DNA of 64,000 nt from Bifiguratus adelaidae. Lineage: Eukaryota > Mucoromycota > Endogonomycetes > Endogonales. The position numbers and the translations under genes were made by a program. The notes below the pieces were generated by a model. The model did not search any database and was not told the DNA's origin. It worked only from the letters and a program-made list of their open reading frames with translations. Shown here piece by piece: positions 23,921 to 36,007 of the stretch; position 1 is the first letter of the stretch, and the number at the start of each line of letters is the position of its first letter. Location: positions 384,994-448,993 of the forward strand of contig MVBO01000003.1 of assembly GCA_002261195.1 (NCBI GenBank), read 5' to 3'.

Positions 23921-24928
23921 ATGGCGAGAAACAACCTGTACGGTTATATACCTGACAAGGCGCTATCTATAGTTGCCTTGGAAATATTTCTGCTATCGGC
24001 CATTGCTATGTCGTATCAATCATATCGATACAGGACGCTTTACATGTTTGCTGGCGTAGCTGGAGGTCTCGGTAAGGTGCAATGCCGTTCGCTCTTATTG
24101 CTCATTTAAATTCATCCGTGCTTAGGTGAAGCGACAGGCTACGCTCTTCGGTTGTGGTCAGGTCAACCAGACATGGTTGACAATGTTGGTGCCTATGCCG
24201 CTTCGACGCTTTTTCTCCTCTTGCCTCCTATCGTCATCGCTCTGACATCATATCTAACTGTGGCACGAATGTAAGATGCTGCAACGGGAAGCAAGTTCAG
24301 AGCCCAACTGACCACGCTCTTTAGCACATCTGGAGCAGAGTATCACTCAAAATTCATCAATTCCGCCGTGTTGGAAAAGGCATTTGTCATCATTGATGTG
24401 ATATGCTTTCTTGTGCAAGCGGCAGGTGGTGGCATGATGGCCATTGCTAGCGTCGCGGATATCGGTTCTAATATTGCTCTGGCTGGATTAGCTATCGCTC
24501 TGGCGTCATTACTCACATTCGCTGGTATCACATTGTACGTCCAACGATCTCAACAGTTCCAGCATTTGGAATTCGTACCGTCAAAAGCCACTATACGCCT
24601 ATTTGGCTATGAGTTCAGAGGGATCACGGTCTCAAATTGGCGCGTCATCTTTATTCCCGTCTGGATCAATATTGTCACGCTACTGATTCGCGCGGCTTAT
24701 AGGCTCGCCGAATTTTCGCAAGGCTTCTTGGGATACATCCAAGTCCACGAGGTCTATTTCTATGTCTTTGATGCGCTAATGATGGTCATTGCGATTGCGG
24801 CCTACATTATCATTCCTCCAGGCCGATATCTCCAACTCAACAATGCGCTCTCACCGGCATATCCTTTACAAGAAGAGCTTGGAAAAGATCTTAGCTCTGA
24901 TTTAGCAATACAACAAGGCAGCGACTGA
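23921..24928 (+). CDS. RTA1-like seven-span membrane protein (tandem copy 2, intact)
   Basis: Member of the fungal RTA1/Rsb1 lipid-translocating exporter family, which has seven membrane spans and is linked to sphingoid-base release and resistance to amphiphiles. Exons 23921-24071, 24126-24270 and 24325-24928 give 299 aa. Seen: GYIPDKALSIVALEIFLLSAI (span 1), the DNVGAYAASTLFLLLPP span, VLEKAFVIIDVICFLVQAAGG, FAGITLYVQR, FIPVWINIVTLLIRAAYR, EFSQGFLGYIQVHEVYFYVFD, and a last span before IPPGRYL. The acidic tail is short. It is the surviving partner of the decayed copy directly upstream. Confidence 0.92.
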
Positions 24929-25382
24929 AGATATTCTGTATATGTAGACATGTAGACAGGCACGTAACTTCGTGGACAATCCAGCCGAATCAATCAGCTG
25001 ATCAAATGATAGATAGATGTTTTATAGACGATATAGGTGACCGACTATTGCATCATGCCATCTCAAGTTAACATTCGTGCCAAGACATGTTACCCTCCCA
25101 GGAAGCTGTAGTCAAAGCACGTGCTAAATCGGCCGTACCTCGTCACCCCTTTTGCTGCAATCACCTTCCCTGGGCACATTGCGCACGTAGGAGCGGAAGG
25201 TCATCGATGCCTTAACACGATCTCAGTCGTATAAGGTCTCGCCCTTGTTCCATTACCAGACGCACAGCCCCATTAGCAAAACTCACATCCAAAAGAAGTA
25301 GAACGTCGAAAGAGGTATAACCAATATGTTTATGTCTATGTGCGCGCTATACGTGGTCAACCGTTGCAAGCTATCCAACATA
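24929..25382. other. Intergenic between convergent RTA1 and PMP3 genes
   Basis: Only 3' flanks; no gene seen. Confidence 0.55.
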
Positions 25383-25604
25383 CTAATACTTCAAGATGAT
25401 ATAGATAGCGTGAACTGAAAAGGCGTTAGTCACTGCGCTGCGCCAAGCCAACGCATACTTACTTATACCAGGAATATAACCCAAGAGCGTGAGACCGATG
25501 TTAATGAGCAGATCGCATCCGCATCCACGTTCAAAGAGGACACCGAGAGGTGGAAGAATGATAGCGCACAAGAGCTTGCAAATATCTGAGCAGGTAAAGG
25601 CCAT
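25383..25604 (-). CDS. PMP3: PMP3/UPF0057 stress-response membrane peptide
   Basis: Tiny two-span plasma-membrane proteolipid of the Pmp3/RCI2 family, which affects membrane potential and cation tolerance. Exons, minus strand, 25463-25604 and 25383-25414 give 57 aa. Seen: DICKLLCAIILPPLGVL (span 1), ERGCGCDLLINIGLTLLGYIPG (span 2 start), and IIHAIYIILKY at the end, a near-perfect family match. The 48-nt intron is a multiple of three and has no in-frame stop, so a retained intron would add 16 residues. ATG 25604 is chosen because the open frame upstream of it has no ATG. It lies 151 bp downstream of the flippase stop, on the same strand. Confidence 0.95.
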   Translation of the reverse strand: MAFTCSDICKLLCAIILPPLGVLFERGCGCDLLINIGLTLLGYIPGISKYALAWRSAVTNAFSVHAIYIILKY

Positions 25605-25755
25605 TGTAGAAGTGAGGAACAAGGAAAGAGTGAATCTGTATCAGCCCACATATAGGCTTAAGCTCAGCTACTTGCGTCATTACATTATTGTTCCAAATGA
25701 GGAAAAAATTCAAAATCCTTTCCCATTTTGGCTGTTGTTCCTGAAAGTCTATATG

Positions 25756-28700
25756 TTACCCTGCCGGTTTGGTAGATGTGGTATCATACGCTCGAATGAG
25801 CTTATCCTGTCCACCTTCACTTTGAGAGAAGGCATATCCTCTGTTCTGCTTGAGCCTTTGTATTTTCCGCACCTTGTTCACTGCGAGCTTGAATCGGTCC
25901 ATCCGCGGTCTATAGTCGGGTATGTTGTATTTTTGGATCTCTTGGATAACGTGGTATGTCTCAGCTCGGTACATGCGTTTATAGCTATGCGGGCGTGTAA
26001 GTAAATGACACGCACAACTTGTTTAGACTTACTATTTCCAAGATAAATCACGGATGTTGCAGAGCAGCGGAACAAGGATGACGTAGAGCCAATAGTTAAG
26101 ATTTCCAAACATTTGCGGTACAATGCCATAGTACTCCTGGAAGATGTTAAGGTAGGGACCGATGAGTGTCGCCAGCGGAACAAAAATGAACCAGATTGCA
26201 ACCGAAACACTGAATGCAATGAGCGTGTACTTTGTCCAGATGCTACAGAAAGGAATAAGCTTCTTTCTGCATACAGCCCATTTATCCATGATACTCACTC
26301 GCAAACCAATGCGCCCTTCATCAGAATGGCAAACAACGTGGCGGTAAAAATGGTCGTGCCGACCCACCAGTGGCCGCCCAACCATCCTTGTCGGAAAGTT
26401 CCGTCGTCGGCGAATGCCCACACACCAATAAAGAATAAAGCAGCAGAATGGAAAACTGCGTTCGTCATCCATCCCCAAAACCGAACTTGACCAAAGTAGA
26501 AGTTCGATTGACCGAGCATGTACATTTGTGGATACTTGTCGAGTGTTCTTGCCGATGCATGTTGATCGAAGACGCCAATGACGAAGGGTGGAAGGAAGGT
26601 GAAGATGACATTGAATGATGCCAGGGTCCAGGATTCATACAGCGTCTGACCAGAGAAGCCATTGAAGAATGCAAACTGCATAAATAACTGTTAGCGCGCA
26701 ATAACTTGCAAAGGGGCAGACTTACCCAAAACAAGGTGAGATATAGGCCGACATTTTTGTAAAAGTAATAAAAGATCATCTTTGAGAGTCGCTGATAAGC
26801 CCAAGAGCCATGGACCAAAAGCAGCTTCTTTAAGAAACGGAATTGCGAAATGGCAAAATCGGCGCTTTGAGCTGCTTGCAATCCCTCCACGCCGGAGATG
26901 CCTATACCAACATGTGCAGCCTGAATCATGGACACGTCGTTTGCACCATCGCCAATAGCCAGGAGAATGGCTGGAATATACTTTTTGACCACCTTGACCA
27001 CCAGCGCCTTTTGAAGGGGTGAAACACGACAGCAAATGACGGCTTTGCATAGAACGGCAAGATCAAGAAACACCTTTTCGATTTCCTTTTCCAGCGCGAA
27101 CGTCAAGGCCTTGCCATCAATGACCAAAGCAAGCGGCTACATCACATAAGTCTTCTTGCCCGTGAAATAACGCGTGTTACCTACCTCCAACGCTTCACGA
27201 CGATCCAGAATGGCTTTAACTTCATGGTATTTGTTCTCCAGGAACGCCTTGGTAGCCTCTAGACTCTCCTCATTGCAGACAATCAGGCTCATCTCTTCTT
27301 GCAGTAGTTTGCACGAATATCCAATATTGATGGCAGTCTCTTGTCGATCTCCCGTGAGCACCCAGACCTTGATGCCAGCTTCCTGGAGTGTATAGATCGT
27401 TTCCGGAACCCCTTCCTGTAATTTGTCTTCAATGGCAGTGGCACCCAACAGAAACAAGTCCCGCTCAATCAATTCGGCAGCCTTGTCCAGCTCATCTGCT
27501 CTATTCTTGAGCGTTGTTGCTGCCCTCTCATAAACTTGAGACCATTGGGCATACTCCTCCTCGCTGATCTCCCTCATGGCGATACACAATGTGCGCAGTC
27601 CCTCAGTTGCAAAGTCCTCGAGGTGAACCAACGTGTCTTCAGTATACGGATTGTCGTTGGCGAGCCGCTCCAGAATGACAGTATCAGCACCTTTGCAGTA
27701 GAGCTTGATTTTGCCATCCGGTGTGCGCACGATAGTTGACATACGTTTCCTTGTCGAATTAAACTCGCAAACGTTCAACACCTCGTATACGTAATCCACT
27801 CCATGAATGTTGATGATAACGCCGTTAGGTTTGCGCGTGTGAAAAGTGTAGCCGAGGGATTTTGCGCCTGCGACCAAGGCACCTTCATCCGGTGAAGACG
27901 CCTGATACACGATCTCTTGCTTGTCCTCACCCTTCATTTCCGGAATGACGGTGTGACAGGTTGCAAGGAGGGTTAGAAACTCGTGAATGATAGATGATGA
28001 GTGGTGGGAATCGAGATGCTGGCGCATTTGTTTGAATGTATACAGTCCTGATGGGTCGTTATCGTCACGTGCTTTCCGATCGCTTTCGACCTTGTCCGCA
28101 TACGACAGTCCAGCTATGGAACATTGTCGAAACTCCATCTGATTGCAGGTCAGCGTTCCTGTCTTGTCCGAAAAGACGAATTTGACTTGACCCAATTCTT
28201 CAATCAACGAACTGCTTCTGGCTGTTGCAGGCGTTTCTGTCTTGTCGTAGTACATGTCCAAGTCGGCGTCAATCAAGTACGATAGGACATACTTGACTAA
28301 TTCCATTGTGACCATGAGACTGATGGGTATAAAACTGTTGAAGAGAATGAGGAAGGTAAGAATGTCGTAACCGAATTGGGAGGCAAGGTTCGTCTGCTCG
28401 AGAGCTAGATAACCTCGTTCGTTGCCAGCCCGTAAGGTCGTGACTAGATCTCCCACAGCACCGGCAATGCTCATCAGCACAAGAATGGCGAATAGAAAAA
28501 GAATGTTACGATTCGTGATGCGAGTGATGTTGGATGATTTGGATGGCTTTTTGCTTGAATTCAGCAGGAGCTTTGTCTCGTGACCGGTAAACACCACTAC
28601 ACCATATATCCAGCCAGTGTTGCGAAGCTGTGCTCCTCGCAGAAGTAGCTGATCCGGCGTCAATGGGATGTCCTTGACTTTTCCAATGTCATCAACTACG

Positions 28701-30026
28701 CTCATAGTACCATCGTATGTGTACAGCCTGTTATTGGGCTTTTCCGATGTGATGGTTGCCTCAAGATTCGAGATTTGTAGCGGAGATGTCTTCTTACTTG
28801 TCTGTGGCAGCGCTTGCTTGATCTTGAGATTTACCTCGCTGGATGGTTGATGCCTTTAGCATATTCGGTCAAGTAGCACACAACGTACCCATCCAGATTG
28901 CTGGTTTCAATATAGCACAGACCTTCCGGTTCAGAAGAACTGAGCAAAATCAAATCGGCGGGGAAGAATTCTCCACTTTCCATCCGAATAATGTCCCCTA
29001 CAACAATGTCTTTCCATTGCTTCTTTCTAAAGGTGTCGCCTTCTAGCACAGTGGTCTCGGTCGCATTGGCTTTCGCATCTGATCGATGGACTCCCTATGT
29101 TGTCATAAGCTCCCGTATTCTATTTTCAAGGCATATACTTACCCAATCTTCAACGAGCTCTTTCACGGCCGTAATAATAAGAACAATGACCAAAGGAACG
29201 AGTGTGGTCCATCGAGAGGTTGGCGAAATTCCAGGAATTTGCTATTATCAACGTGAGTACATCCCTCGAATTTTGTTGGCCGCCGACTTACTTGTATGCC
29301 AGAGATGAAAAGGAAGAATAGATTGGCATACTTTGAGAACTCCTCATAGAGGAATTTGGGTAGAAAGGTGAAGACTGTGTACTTTCCTGTAAAGACGCGA
29401 TTGTGCAAAAACTTCTGTTCCTGATTCTTGGAAGGATTGTTGACAAATATGGTTCGAGCGTCAGAGTTGTTTCTTGTGAGATTGGGAAGGGACAGTGACC
29501 CAGCTCGCTTCAAGACACTGTCTGTAGCGTTCTGTAGCATGTCAGAAAGGGAGGCTTTGCTGTTGCGGGATTGATAGGAGCGATTGCGGTTGGGTTTCAG
29601 GGAATCGTAAGGTTCGTAGGAGGTCGGCGAGGATGGTATTGGACTGCCTGCGACATGTCCAGCATACGTCAGTAACTGGACGTCCTCCGAGTCGGCGTAC
29701 TGCGAATGGTCATCATAAACTAGAATAGTGTTACTCGCAGTTCTTATTTGCCAAAGCACCAGCTTACAAGAGTCTGAGCCGAACGTCTCCGCGCGCCGAC
29801 CATGCGGCGGGCGTAAATGCGCATGCGCGTAAAGGTTCGGGAGAAGAGGCGTGTCCCTTCCATCATCTGTCAGTCGCTCATCACTGTAGGGTTTCGGGCG
29901 GCGACTATTGTAGTTGCTGGGAAGCAGATCAACGTCATGTAGGTCAATCGAATCAGTACTCGACCGTTCGTTGAATGGACTGTGTTGATACGCCAGCTTT
30001 ACTCTACACTGCTCAACAAGGAGCAA
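25756..30026 (-). CDS. P4-ATPase phospholipid flippase (Drs2-like)
   Basis: Aminophospholipid flippase of Golgi/endosomal membranes. Exons, minus strand: 29768-30026 (5' part unresolved), 29292-29719, 29143-29241, 29094 to 28889, 28838 to 27185, 26726-27136, 26299-26675, 26033-26242, 25756-25984. Seen: [21 protein letters not shown], phosphorylation motif [28 protein letters not shown], the hinge [11 protein letters not shown], and tail DLSWKYYKRMYR with YNIPDYRPR. The A-domain motif reads NLDGEVNLK, with Val where most P4 enzymes have Thr (DGET); the essential Glu is kept. The frame at 30026 opens with TTG, not ATG. A short upstream first exon between about 30030 and 30250 is needed and could not be fixed. 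The disordered N-terminus (about 150 aa) is Ser-rich. Confidence 0.93.
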
Positions 30027-30597
30027 AAGGAGACGATGACTATTCTTGGAAGTGTCACAAACGTTGAATCTTCCTCAGGATCCAAAGCAAGTATACAGAT
30101 GCTGTAAATACTCTTTTATGCGTCCTCTATTGGGTGATATAGCGATACCAAGAGCATGGATGGCCATTGGCAACGCATATACCATGATCTACACGCCCGC
30201 AAGATCATCTTATGTGAAGGTCTACATTTGCTCACTTCTATTTATGGCAATCATCAATTAAATGCACGAACGCGGAGGAGAACGAGATGTGAACGAGTGT
30301 ATGATAAGAGCAATTGTTGGTGAGATGGAGGTCAAGCAGATATTGCTTGGATGATGTACTTGGCATGCTTGGTGTTTAGAAACTGCTGTCACGCGAAATG
30401 CTTTGGCGTTGAAGGTTTACCATGTCTTGCAAATGAAAAGATGAACCATTGGCAAAAGTTGCTCCGTACAAGTTCAGTACCTAGGTGTCGAGCAGTCAAC
30501 GACGCGTTAATAAATGATTCACTGTTCATGGCCTCCGTCTCTATAGGCCATTTTCTAACACCTGCGTAAGGCCAACGTTTTATTGTCCCTTGGTGAC
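30027..30597. other. Divergent promoter region of flippase and RCC1 genes
   Basis: Probably holds the first exon of the flippase (candidate ATGs near 30240, 30190 and 30160 on the minus strand). Nothing else seen. Confidence 0.45.
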
Positions 30598-31930
30598 ATG
30601 AGCCATGTCCAAGTCTATGCTTGTGGGTTAAACAGCGTTGGACAGACGGCTTGGACTAGCCCAGCCTTCAAAGTCTGGAAACCCGTCCTACTGGAAGGCA
30701 TTCGCCGCATTCTTTACGCGTCCTGGTTACTGACGTTTGGGCTGTCCGGTAGGTCACTCCAAGCGCACGCGTCGTCACGGTAGATTCATGTGCACTGGCA
30801 GTTGACAACCAGGTGGTCTATTGGGGTCAAGATCCGGTAACCAATGAATCGGTTGCTCCGACGCCGATCGCTGCTCTCGCTGGAAAAGCAGTCAAGACAC
30901 TGTTCCATGTCCACGAGCGCGTTCTTTGTTTAACGGTCCAGGGAGATGTCTTTCTGGTCAAGCTGAGCGACAAGGATACATCAACGCATCTATTTCGGCG
31001 CTGTCAGGACATGGCTGTAGTGGGCAATATCGGGCTTGTGATCCTCTGTCTTTCTAGTGAGTATTCACGAGTGTGCCATGCCGCCAGCATGCTGATCGAA
31101 ATTTAGCGGAACAGGGCATACAATGGATGACATTCGCCAACGCTTCTACGACGCTTTATCCAGTTCAAATCTACCCGCCATTGCACGACATTGCCACCGT
31201 GGTTGGCTCACCGTCGCATCTTGTGGTATTGACCAAACAAGGTGACTTGTACACTTGCGGGAGCAATCGATTAGGTCAATTGGGTCGGGGAGAAGTGGAC
31301 TTCAAAAGCAGCGACCAGGTTTTTACGCGTATCGCTGCGCATGACTCGACGATGGGCCAATTGGAGTTGCAAGTAGTGGAAACCTTACAATCGCTGGGAG
31401 CGACGTGTGTCTCTTCAAGCGCCTTTCATACCGCTGCTATTGCACAAGGCGATTTATACACCTGGGGCTGGTCAGATAAGGGACGCTGCGGTGTACACAT
31501 AATGGATGTAGACGGAGAGAAGCGGAATCTAGCCCTGCCGCAACTGGTAAACATAGAACCGAACTCAACGGATGCGACTGGAGAGGACATAGAGTTTTTA
31601 CAGGTTTCGTGCGGCGAAGCGCATACGATTGCGCTGGATGCTCAAGGCCGAGTCTTTGTGTGCGGGTGGGGTAAGTCTTTCTACCGAGTGTACCGTTTGA
31701 AGCCTTGCCTAATCCTATGTGAAGGCAAGTATGGCCAGTTGGGAAGGGCTCCTCCGTCTGATCAGCCAACGCCTGGCTATTTAGAATTGCCTCGTCCACC
31801 GGACGAATTCTATTTACCAATCTTTGAGCCACTAGAACCGGCTTGGATCAGCAATGGCAAGGCAAAAGTCAGAGTTGTGTATGCAGGTGTTTGGAACAGC
31901 TTTATAGAGGTGGAACTCGCTCCACATTGA
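30598..31930 (+). CDS. RCC1-repeat protein
   Basis: Seven-bladed-propeller-like protein of the RCC1 superfamily, 397 aa. Exons 30598-30748, 30784-31056, 31107-31670 and 31725-31930. Seen: blade motifs YACGLNSVGQ at the N-terminus, LYTCGSNRLGQLGRG, LYTWGWSDKGRCG and VFVCGWGKYGQLGR. These are the typical G-x-N/G-x-GQLG turns, with weaker blades between (VVYWGQDP). The number and spacing resemble the small RCC1-like proteins such as yeast Ats1 or human SERGEF, not true RCC1; this assignment is tentative. No other domain or signal is visible. The next gene, RidA, converges with only 65 bp between stops. Confidence 0.88.
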
Positions 31931-31995
31931 GTCAAACTTTTCTTCAAGACCCGAATCGTTCTTCCAGCACATATAGTGACATTCTGTGCGTAAGT

Positions 31996-32525
31996 CTAGG
32001 CGCTGTTGACGAGAGCAACGCATTCTATCTCTACCAACACGTCCTTTGGAAGGCGGGCAACCTCGACTGCAGCGCGAGCAGGAAGATGTTTGGAAAAGAA
32101 CTGTAGAATTCATGAGCTCATATCAATGCATAAAGTCTCGTACCGTTCCGTAGACACCGTTGACATCGACGAAATGATTCATGTCCTTCATAAACACCGT
32201 GGTCTTGACCACGCGTTCAAGAGAAGAACCGCTGGCTTCAAGAACTTTGCTCAAATTGGTCAAGCATTGCTTTGTTTGCTCCTTCACGTCTTGCGACACA
32301 ACATTGCCTACAGATGTCATCAGCCAAGAAGTAGACTGAAATCTCCCACTATTACCCGTCGCGGGATCAACTGGAATTTGACCGGAGCAATAGACGAAGC
32401 CGTTGGCAACAATGGCTTGACCTATCCATGTGTCAGCTCTAGTTTACCATGCAAACACTCTACCCACTGTAAGGCCCAATGGCCGCAGGTGCTTCCTTAG
32501 TGGCTACCGTGTGGAGATCAGACAT
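31996..32525 (-). CDS. RidA/YjgF/UK114 imine deaminase
   Basis: Hydrolyses reactive enamine/imine intermediates made by PLP enzymes (2-aminoacrylate type). Homotrimer, in fungi usually cytosolic or mitochondrial. Exons, minus strand: 32468-32525, 32356-32421, 32144-32307, 31996-32100, giving 130 aa, the normal family length. Seen: [55 protein letters not shown], and the active-site stretch [12 protein letters not shown] with Arg, ending VEIECVAL. No mitochondrial leader is evident. The 48-nt intron at 32308-32355 is stopless and in frame. Family is certain. Some RidA relatives deaminate 2-aminomuconate, but nothing here proves that substrate. Confidence 0.95.
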
Positions 32526-32742
32526 GATGAGATGGACCGGCTTGGAAATCCTTGCCTTTTTGGGTCAATGGCCAGAGACTTGGCTGCCACATCTTGATCC
32601 CATTGACAGCATGTTACAGTGTACTGTTCGCGCTTATTATTACATGCTGTTGCTCTTTCTTTATGGCAAGTGAGACTCGCTGGCTTTACGATTAAACGTT
32701 AGATGGCTGCATCTATTAAAGTGTATGGTATTGTACAACGAT

Positions 32743-33395
32743 CTACATGGTGAATTTCAGACACCTGGATGCACGGTCAGTAATCGCGTCACCATCAATT
32801 CGTGCAATTGCTACTAACCTTGTCTCCTCATGCGTCTCCAGGCACTTTGTGCTGCAGTACTTCATACCGCATTTTATACAGGTATATTTGCTTTGAAATC
32901 CGCACACGGAGCAAAAGTGGCGCGGTGGGTATCTAGATGGCGAGGCAGAAGCAGTGAGGTAGGTTGGTTCGAGAGAATGGGCGATTTGCTAGAAAGGCAA
33001 AGGTGAGGACGCGGTAGAGGTGTAAAACGCAGACTTACCGATTCTTCCAGGAGGATATTGAGGTTCTTTTTTGAAAAGAGGGCTCGACTGTGACCTATCC
33101 CGAATCCCTTACGCGAACCGCGGCCTACACGTGCATCAGCAGATGAAAACATACAGTGCTCATGTGCATTTCATACCTTCTGCCCCCTTCAATAGTCCAG
33201 ACGTGGCCAAGGCCGCAATATCAAAGTCTTGCAGTGGTTGATAATTGTCTTGCTCTAGTGAGGCAAGATGCCGCTCAGTTTGCCGTCTCTGTGCTTCTGG
33301 ATCTAGCTGTATACGCGCTGTCTGTTATATGAGCAATCTGTATCTCATGCAGGTTTCTACTCACCCGTCCTGCGCTCCGTTTTGCGTGTCGCCAT
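32743..33395 (-). CDS. HIT zinc-finger protein ZNHIT1/Vps71 (SWR1 complex)
   Basis: Subunit of the SWR1/SRCAP chromatin remodeller that deposits H2A.Z. Exons, minus strand: 33365-33395, 33177-33317, 33039-33124, 32819-32988, 32743-32764, giving 149 aa (human ZNHIT1 is 154). Seen: N-terminal basic helix RRQTERHLASLEQDNYQ, middle SKKNLNILLEES, then the HIT finger FCSVCGFQSKYTCIKCGMKYC and STKCLETHEETRCLKFTM, which has all Cys/His ligands and the family's exact C-terminus. Five tiny exons, the first 31 nt and the last 22 nt. It shares a 122-bp promoter with lysyl-tRNA synthetase on the other strand. Confidence 0.95.
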
Positions 33396-33517
33396 CTTGT
33401 GTGGCACAGTCAAATTGTGTGGCTTAGCAATCTGAATCAGACTATATACAGATTTCTCTCTTGTCCTTATTTCTACTCTGTTGGAGGGATAGAGCATATT
33501 AGAGCATATAGCCCATC
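33396..33517. promoter_or_regulatory. Bidirectional promoter ZNHIT1 / lysyl-tRNA synthetase
   Basis: Only 122 bp separate the two divergent start codons, so both promoters must lie here or overlap. No TATA box; the sequence is pyrimidine-rich near 33440-33490. Confidence 0.6.
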
Positions 33518-35336
33518 ATGTCCCCTGAAGCAGCAGAAAAGCTCTACAAGGATGAAGTCACGGGAGAGATGATCTCCAAGAGGTATGTTGGCTTGCATAA
33601 AAGTGATGACGAGAGCTGATCAGCGATACTATAGTGAATTGAAGCGACGGGCCAAGCAACGTGAGAAGGAAGCACAAAAGGCCGCCAAGGCCGCTACTGC
33701 TCCTGCTCCTGCCAAGAAGAAGGAGGTCAGCGCTGAAGACGCCGAAGCAGATCTGAACCCCAACGTGAGTATATGCACGGGTATAAGCTCTAGTCAGTGA
33801 ACGTGATATTCAACTCGAGTGTAGCAATACTTTGAGCTGCGCTCAAGGACGATTCAAAAGTTGCGTGAAACGCATGCACCCAACCCATATCCCCACAAGT
33901 TCAACGTCACCTTGTCGGTACCTGAATTTATTGAAAAGTTCAACAGCATCGGCACAGACGAGAAGGGAGAGGAGCTTGTGTCTGTTGCTGGACGTATTCA
34001 CAGCAAGCGTGCGTCTGGACAAAAGCTTCGATTCTACGACTTGCACGGTGACGGTAAGAAGATCCAGATCGTCGCCGCCGCCCAAGATTACGATGGGGAT
34101 TTCCTTGCCATCCATGATCTGCTAAGACGTGGTGACATTGTCGGTGTGCGTGGTATTCCTGGCCGATCCAAGGCCGGAGAGTTGTCTATTTTCCCCAAGG
34201 AAATTCAACTTTTGACTCCCTGCTTGCGCATGTTGCCTACCAGCCATTTCGGCTTGAAGGATCAAGAGGAGCGCTACCGCAAGCGTTTCCTTGACCTGAT
34301 CATGAACAACAATGTCCGCGACACTTTTATTACCCGCTCCAAGGTCGTCAACTATGTTCGTCGTTTCTTGGACGAACGTGGATTCATGGAGGTGGAGACG
34401 CCCATGATGAATCAGATTGCTGGTGGTGCTACAGCCAAGCCCTTCATTACTCATCACAATGACCTCAAGATGGATCTTTTCTTGCGTGTCGCTCCTGAAC
34501 TTTACCTCAAGATGTTGGTCGTAGGTGGTCTCGACCGTGTCTACGAGATTGGTCGTCAATTCAGAAACGAGGGTATCGATCTTACCCACAACCCCGAATT
34601 CACGACATGCGAGTTTTACATGGCGTATGCTGACTACAAGGACGTCATGGAACTCACCGAGCAGATGGTTTCTGGCATGGTCAAGGCCTTGACCGGCAGC
34701 TACAAGGTTCAATACCACCCTGAAGGCCCAGATGGTCCCGTCATGGATATCGACTTTACCCCACCCTTCAAGCGTTTCGACATGATCACTACCCTAGAAG
34801 AGAAGCTCAATGTCAAGTTTCCCCCAGGCGACCAACTCCACACCGCCGAGACCAACAAGTTCCTCAGTGATCTGTGTGAGAAGCATGGCGTAGATTGCAC
34901 TGCTCCTCGTACCAACGCTCGTATGCTTGATAAGCTCGTTGGCGAATTCATCGAGAATCAATGCATCAACCCCTCCTTCATTGTTGGACATCCTCAAATG
35001 ATGTCTCCTTTGGCCAAGTACCACCGCAGCATGCCTGGTCTTTGTGAACGATTCGAATGCTTCGTGGCTACGAAGGAGATCTGCAATGCTTACACCGAAT
35101 TGAATGATCCATTTGATCAACGTCTCCGTTTCGAGCAGCAGGCTGCCGATAAGGCTGCTGGTGATGACGAGGCTCAGCTCATTGACGAAACTTTCTGTCA
35201 AGCACTAGAGTATGGATTGCCACCTACTGGTGGTTGGGGTATGGGCATAGATCGAGTGGTCATGTTCTTGACCGATTCTTCCAATATTAAGGAAGTGTTG
35301 CTCTTCCCCGCCATGAAGCCAGAGGATCAAAACTAG
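33518..35336 (+). CDS. Lysyl-tRNA synthetase, class II, cytosolic
   Basis: Charges tRNA-Lys. Exons 33518-33582, 33635-33764 and 33825-35336 give 568 aa. The Lys-rich N-terminal helix ([18 protein letters not shown]) is the eukaryotic tRNA-binding extension. The OB-fold anticodon domain (about 105-210) holds [20 protein letters not shown]. In the catalytic core: motif 1 in [16 protein letters not shown], motif 2 [20 protein letters not shown], motif 3 [14 protein letters not shown]. No N-terminal mitochondrial leader. Strong codon bias fits a highly expressed gene. Stop to next start (TMEM234-like) is only 31 bp. Confidence 0.98.
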
Positions 35337-35367
35337 ATGCGACGAATAATATACGTCTATATCTGCA

Positions 35368-36007
35368 ATGTCCAGTGCCTTTTGTAAGTGAGAGTCTATG
35401 ATGTAAACGAGTCTTGAGTTGACCTTTGCATGTTGTGACCTAGCCAACGTGGTGGGCTTTATATTAGGCAAGTAGCTGATGTCACCTTCATCCGGCTCAT
35501 GCAGCTATAGTCGCGACATGTTGGGGATTCACCAATCCGTTCATTCGGCGCGGTAGTCAAGATATCGAAGCTATTTCTAATCAATATCCACAAGGTGGAC
35601 CCGTGCGCTGGCTCGCCGAGACAAGGTGGTTATTGACGCGGTGGCAGGTAAGCTAAAGCCAATAGAACGCGCCGCTCACACCTTGCAGTATGTCCTGCCT
35701 CTCGCGCTCAACCTAAGTGGCTCTGTCGTTTATTACTATGCCATTGGTCAAGCAGGCACGTAAACAGCGCGCGCTCTCATATCCTTTGCAACTCTCTTAC
35801 GGATCTACTAGACCTCTCACAAGCTGTTCCCATCACCAATTCGCTCACCTTGATCTTTACGGTACTCGCAGGCGCTTTGCTCGGTGAAGAACAAGTGGGA
35901 TGGGGTAAGCCAGAGCAGCGTATCATATATCCTAGAGTTAAACAAGCTTAGAAACGTTCATTGGAGGTCTGTTGATTGTCGCTGGCATTGGATTGTGTGC
36001 TGCTTAA
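35368..36007 (+). CDS. TMEM234-like small multidrug/nucleotide-sugar-type membrane protein
   Basis: Four-span membrane protein of the TMEM234 family (DMT/EmrE-like fold; function unknown), 124 aa. Exons 35368-35383, 35505-35647, 35689-35755, 35812-35904 and 35952-36007. Seen: VATCWGFTNPFIRRG (the family's W-G-x-T-N-P motif), YVLPLALNLSGSVVYYYAIG, LSQAVPITNSLTLIFTVLAGALLGE, and FIGGLLIVAGIGLC. The first exon is 16 nt, MSSAF plus one base. The third intron (35756-35811) begins GCACGT; no GT donor preserves frame. It starts 31 bp after the synthetase stop and ends 28 bp before the Ash2 start. Confidence 0.88.

Noticed and set aside
25489-26004. 171-codon open frame on the plus strand
   Set aside because: Antisense to the flippase last exon and the PMP3 gene, both of which have clear family matches.
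32130-32500. Plus-strand 164-codon frame over RidA
   Set aside because: Antisense to a certain RidA gene with four in-frame exons.
34122-34718. 198-codon open frame on the minus strand
   Set aside because: Mirror of the strongly biased lysyl-tRNA synthetase coding sequence.
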